A DNA stretch of 64,000 nucleotides from assembly GCF_001558155.1 (NCBI RefSeq), contig NZ_LOAS01000011.1, positions 172,630 to 236,629 on the forward strand, written 5' to 3'. This document shows positions 63,913 through 64,000 of the stretch, piece after piece. Origin of the DNA: Aliiruegeria sabulilitoris (lineage in GTDB: Bacteria; Pseudomonadota; Alphaproteobacteria; Rhodobacterales; Rhodobacteraceae). The translations under genes were made by a program, and so were the position numbers. The notes below the pieces were generated by a model. It ran no database searches and was not told the origin of the DNA. It was given only the letters and a program-made list of their open reading frames with translations. Position 1 is the first letter of the stretch, and each line of letters opens with the position of its first letter.

Positions 63913-64000
63913 ATGCGTGGATCAGGTTTCAAGCCCTTCAGAGAAAAATGTCTAGGGGACCATCGGGAGAACCACTGGGACGATGTGGACTTCCGGGCGA
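63913..64000 (+). CDS. start of a rightward frame sharing the HNH tail, cut by the window edge
   Basis: An ATG at 63913 with GGTGGGA just before it opens a frame MRGSGFKPFREKC that runs into LGDHRENHWDDVDFRA, identical to the HNH gene tail, and leaves the window. The His-Cys HNH core is absent. It may be a shorter paralogue, a gene made by recombination, or an inverted-repeat or assembly junction. Confidence 0.45.
   Translation, partial: MRGSGFKPFREKCLGDHRENHWDDVDFRA
63952..64000. repeat. right arm of the exact 49-bp inverted repeat
   Basis: Exact reverse complement of 61985-62033, reaching the last base of the window, so its true length is unknown. Confidence 0.9.

Overview
The window looks like the chromosome of a marine-type alphaproteobacterium, most likely family Rhodobacteraceae (Roseobacter group). 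The basis is gene content and order: hflK-hflC-DUF2065-Do protease, ffh/GNAT/rpsP/rimM/trmD/rplS/rpmE, the polarity ATPase MipZ, DUF1150 beside Hsp20, a fused Sat-CysC, an FdVI-type ferredoxin, and a GTTC-N7-GTTC LexA box. The bulk is GC-rich (low to mid 60s percent by eye) with overlapping, GNAT-rich operons. The last ~2 kb is visibly poorer in GC and is accessory DNA.

Layout. 1-6 kb: a secreted-protein fragment, a small membrane protein, tRNA-Leu(UAA), a TPR protein, a rhomboid protease, a Flp-like pilin, an inositol monophosphatase, and divergent metR/metF. 6-10 kb: a DUF2235 hydrolase and a probable polyamine block (fold-III ornithine/lysine decarboxylase, divergent Lrp regulator with a clear operator, deacetylase-fold amidohydrolase). 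10-17.6 kb: housekeeping genes (Nudix, DUF1178, ceramidase-like, UPF0173, tadA, RluB-type synthase, FG-GAP protein, ferredoxin), an SOS box in front of a DnaE2 C-terminal remnant, a lipoprotein, and a secreted triple-repeat protein. 18-24.5 kb: hflK/hflC/DUF2065/Do protease, glutathione reductase and a K+ channel with a zinc ribbon. 24.6-28 kb: a decayed dioxygenase, a SulP permease and an azoreductase.

28-39 kb is the translation/secretion core: ffh, five GNAT domains in four overlapping genes, chorismate mutase, rpsP, a tiny membrane protein, rimM, a membrane protein, trmD, an EthD protein, rplS and rpmE, then an M42 peptidase. 39-46 kb: mipZ, an Lrp regulator divergent from trxB, and a single open frame joining a MarR-like winged helix to Sat-CysC just downstream of a perfect 22-bp palindrome. 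46-55 kb: Hsp20/DUF1150, purEK, a class II deacetylase homologue, nitroreductase, an EI24/CysZ-like protein, methylmalonyl-CoA epimerase, a response regulator, and aspS carrying a 64-codon low-GC insertion. 55.5-61.6 kb: SseB-like, a uracil-DNA glycosylase-like protein, an ArsR-controlled permease, and a capsule-export pair (KpsT/KpsE-like) with kdsA.

The right end (from tRNA-Gln at 61.73 kb) looks like the edge of an integrated phage or satellite: an HNH nuclease gene overlapping a superfamily-3 helicase/primase gene, an AT-rich segment with iteron-like repeats, and an exact 49-bp inverted copy of the HNH gene tail at the window end that falls inside a second open frame. The items most worth following up are this element, the regulator-Sat-CysC fusion, the aspS insertion and the SOS-linked DnaE2 fragment. 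All functional calls come from reading motifs; no database search was possible.
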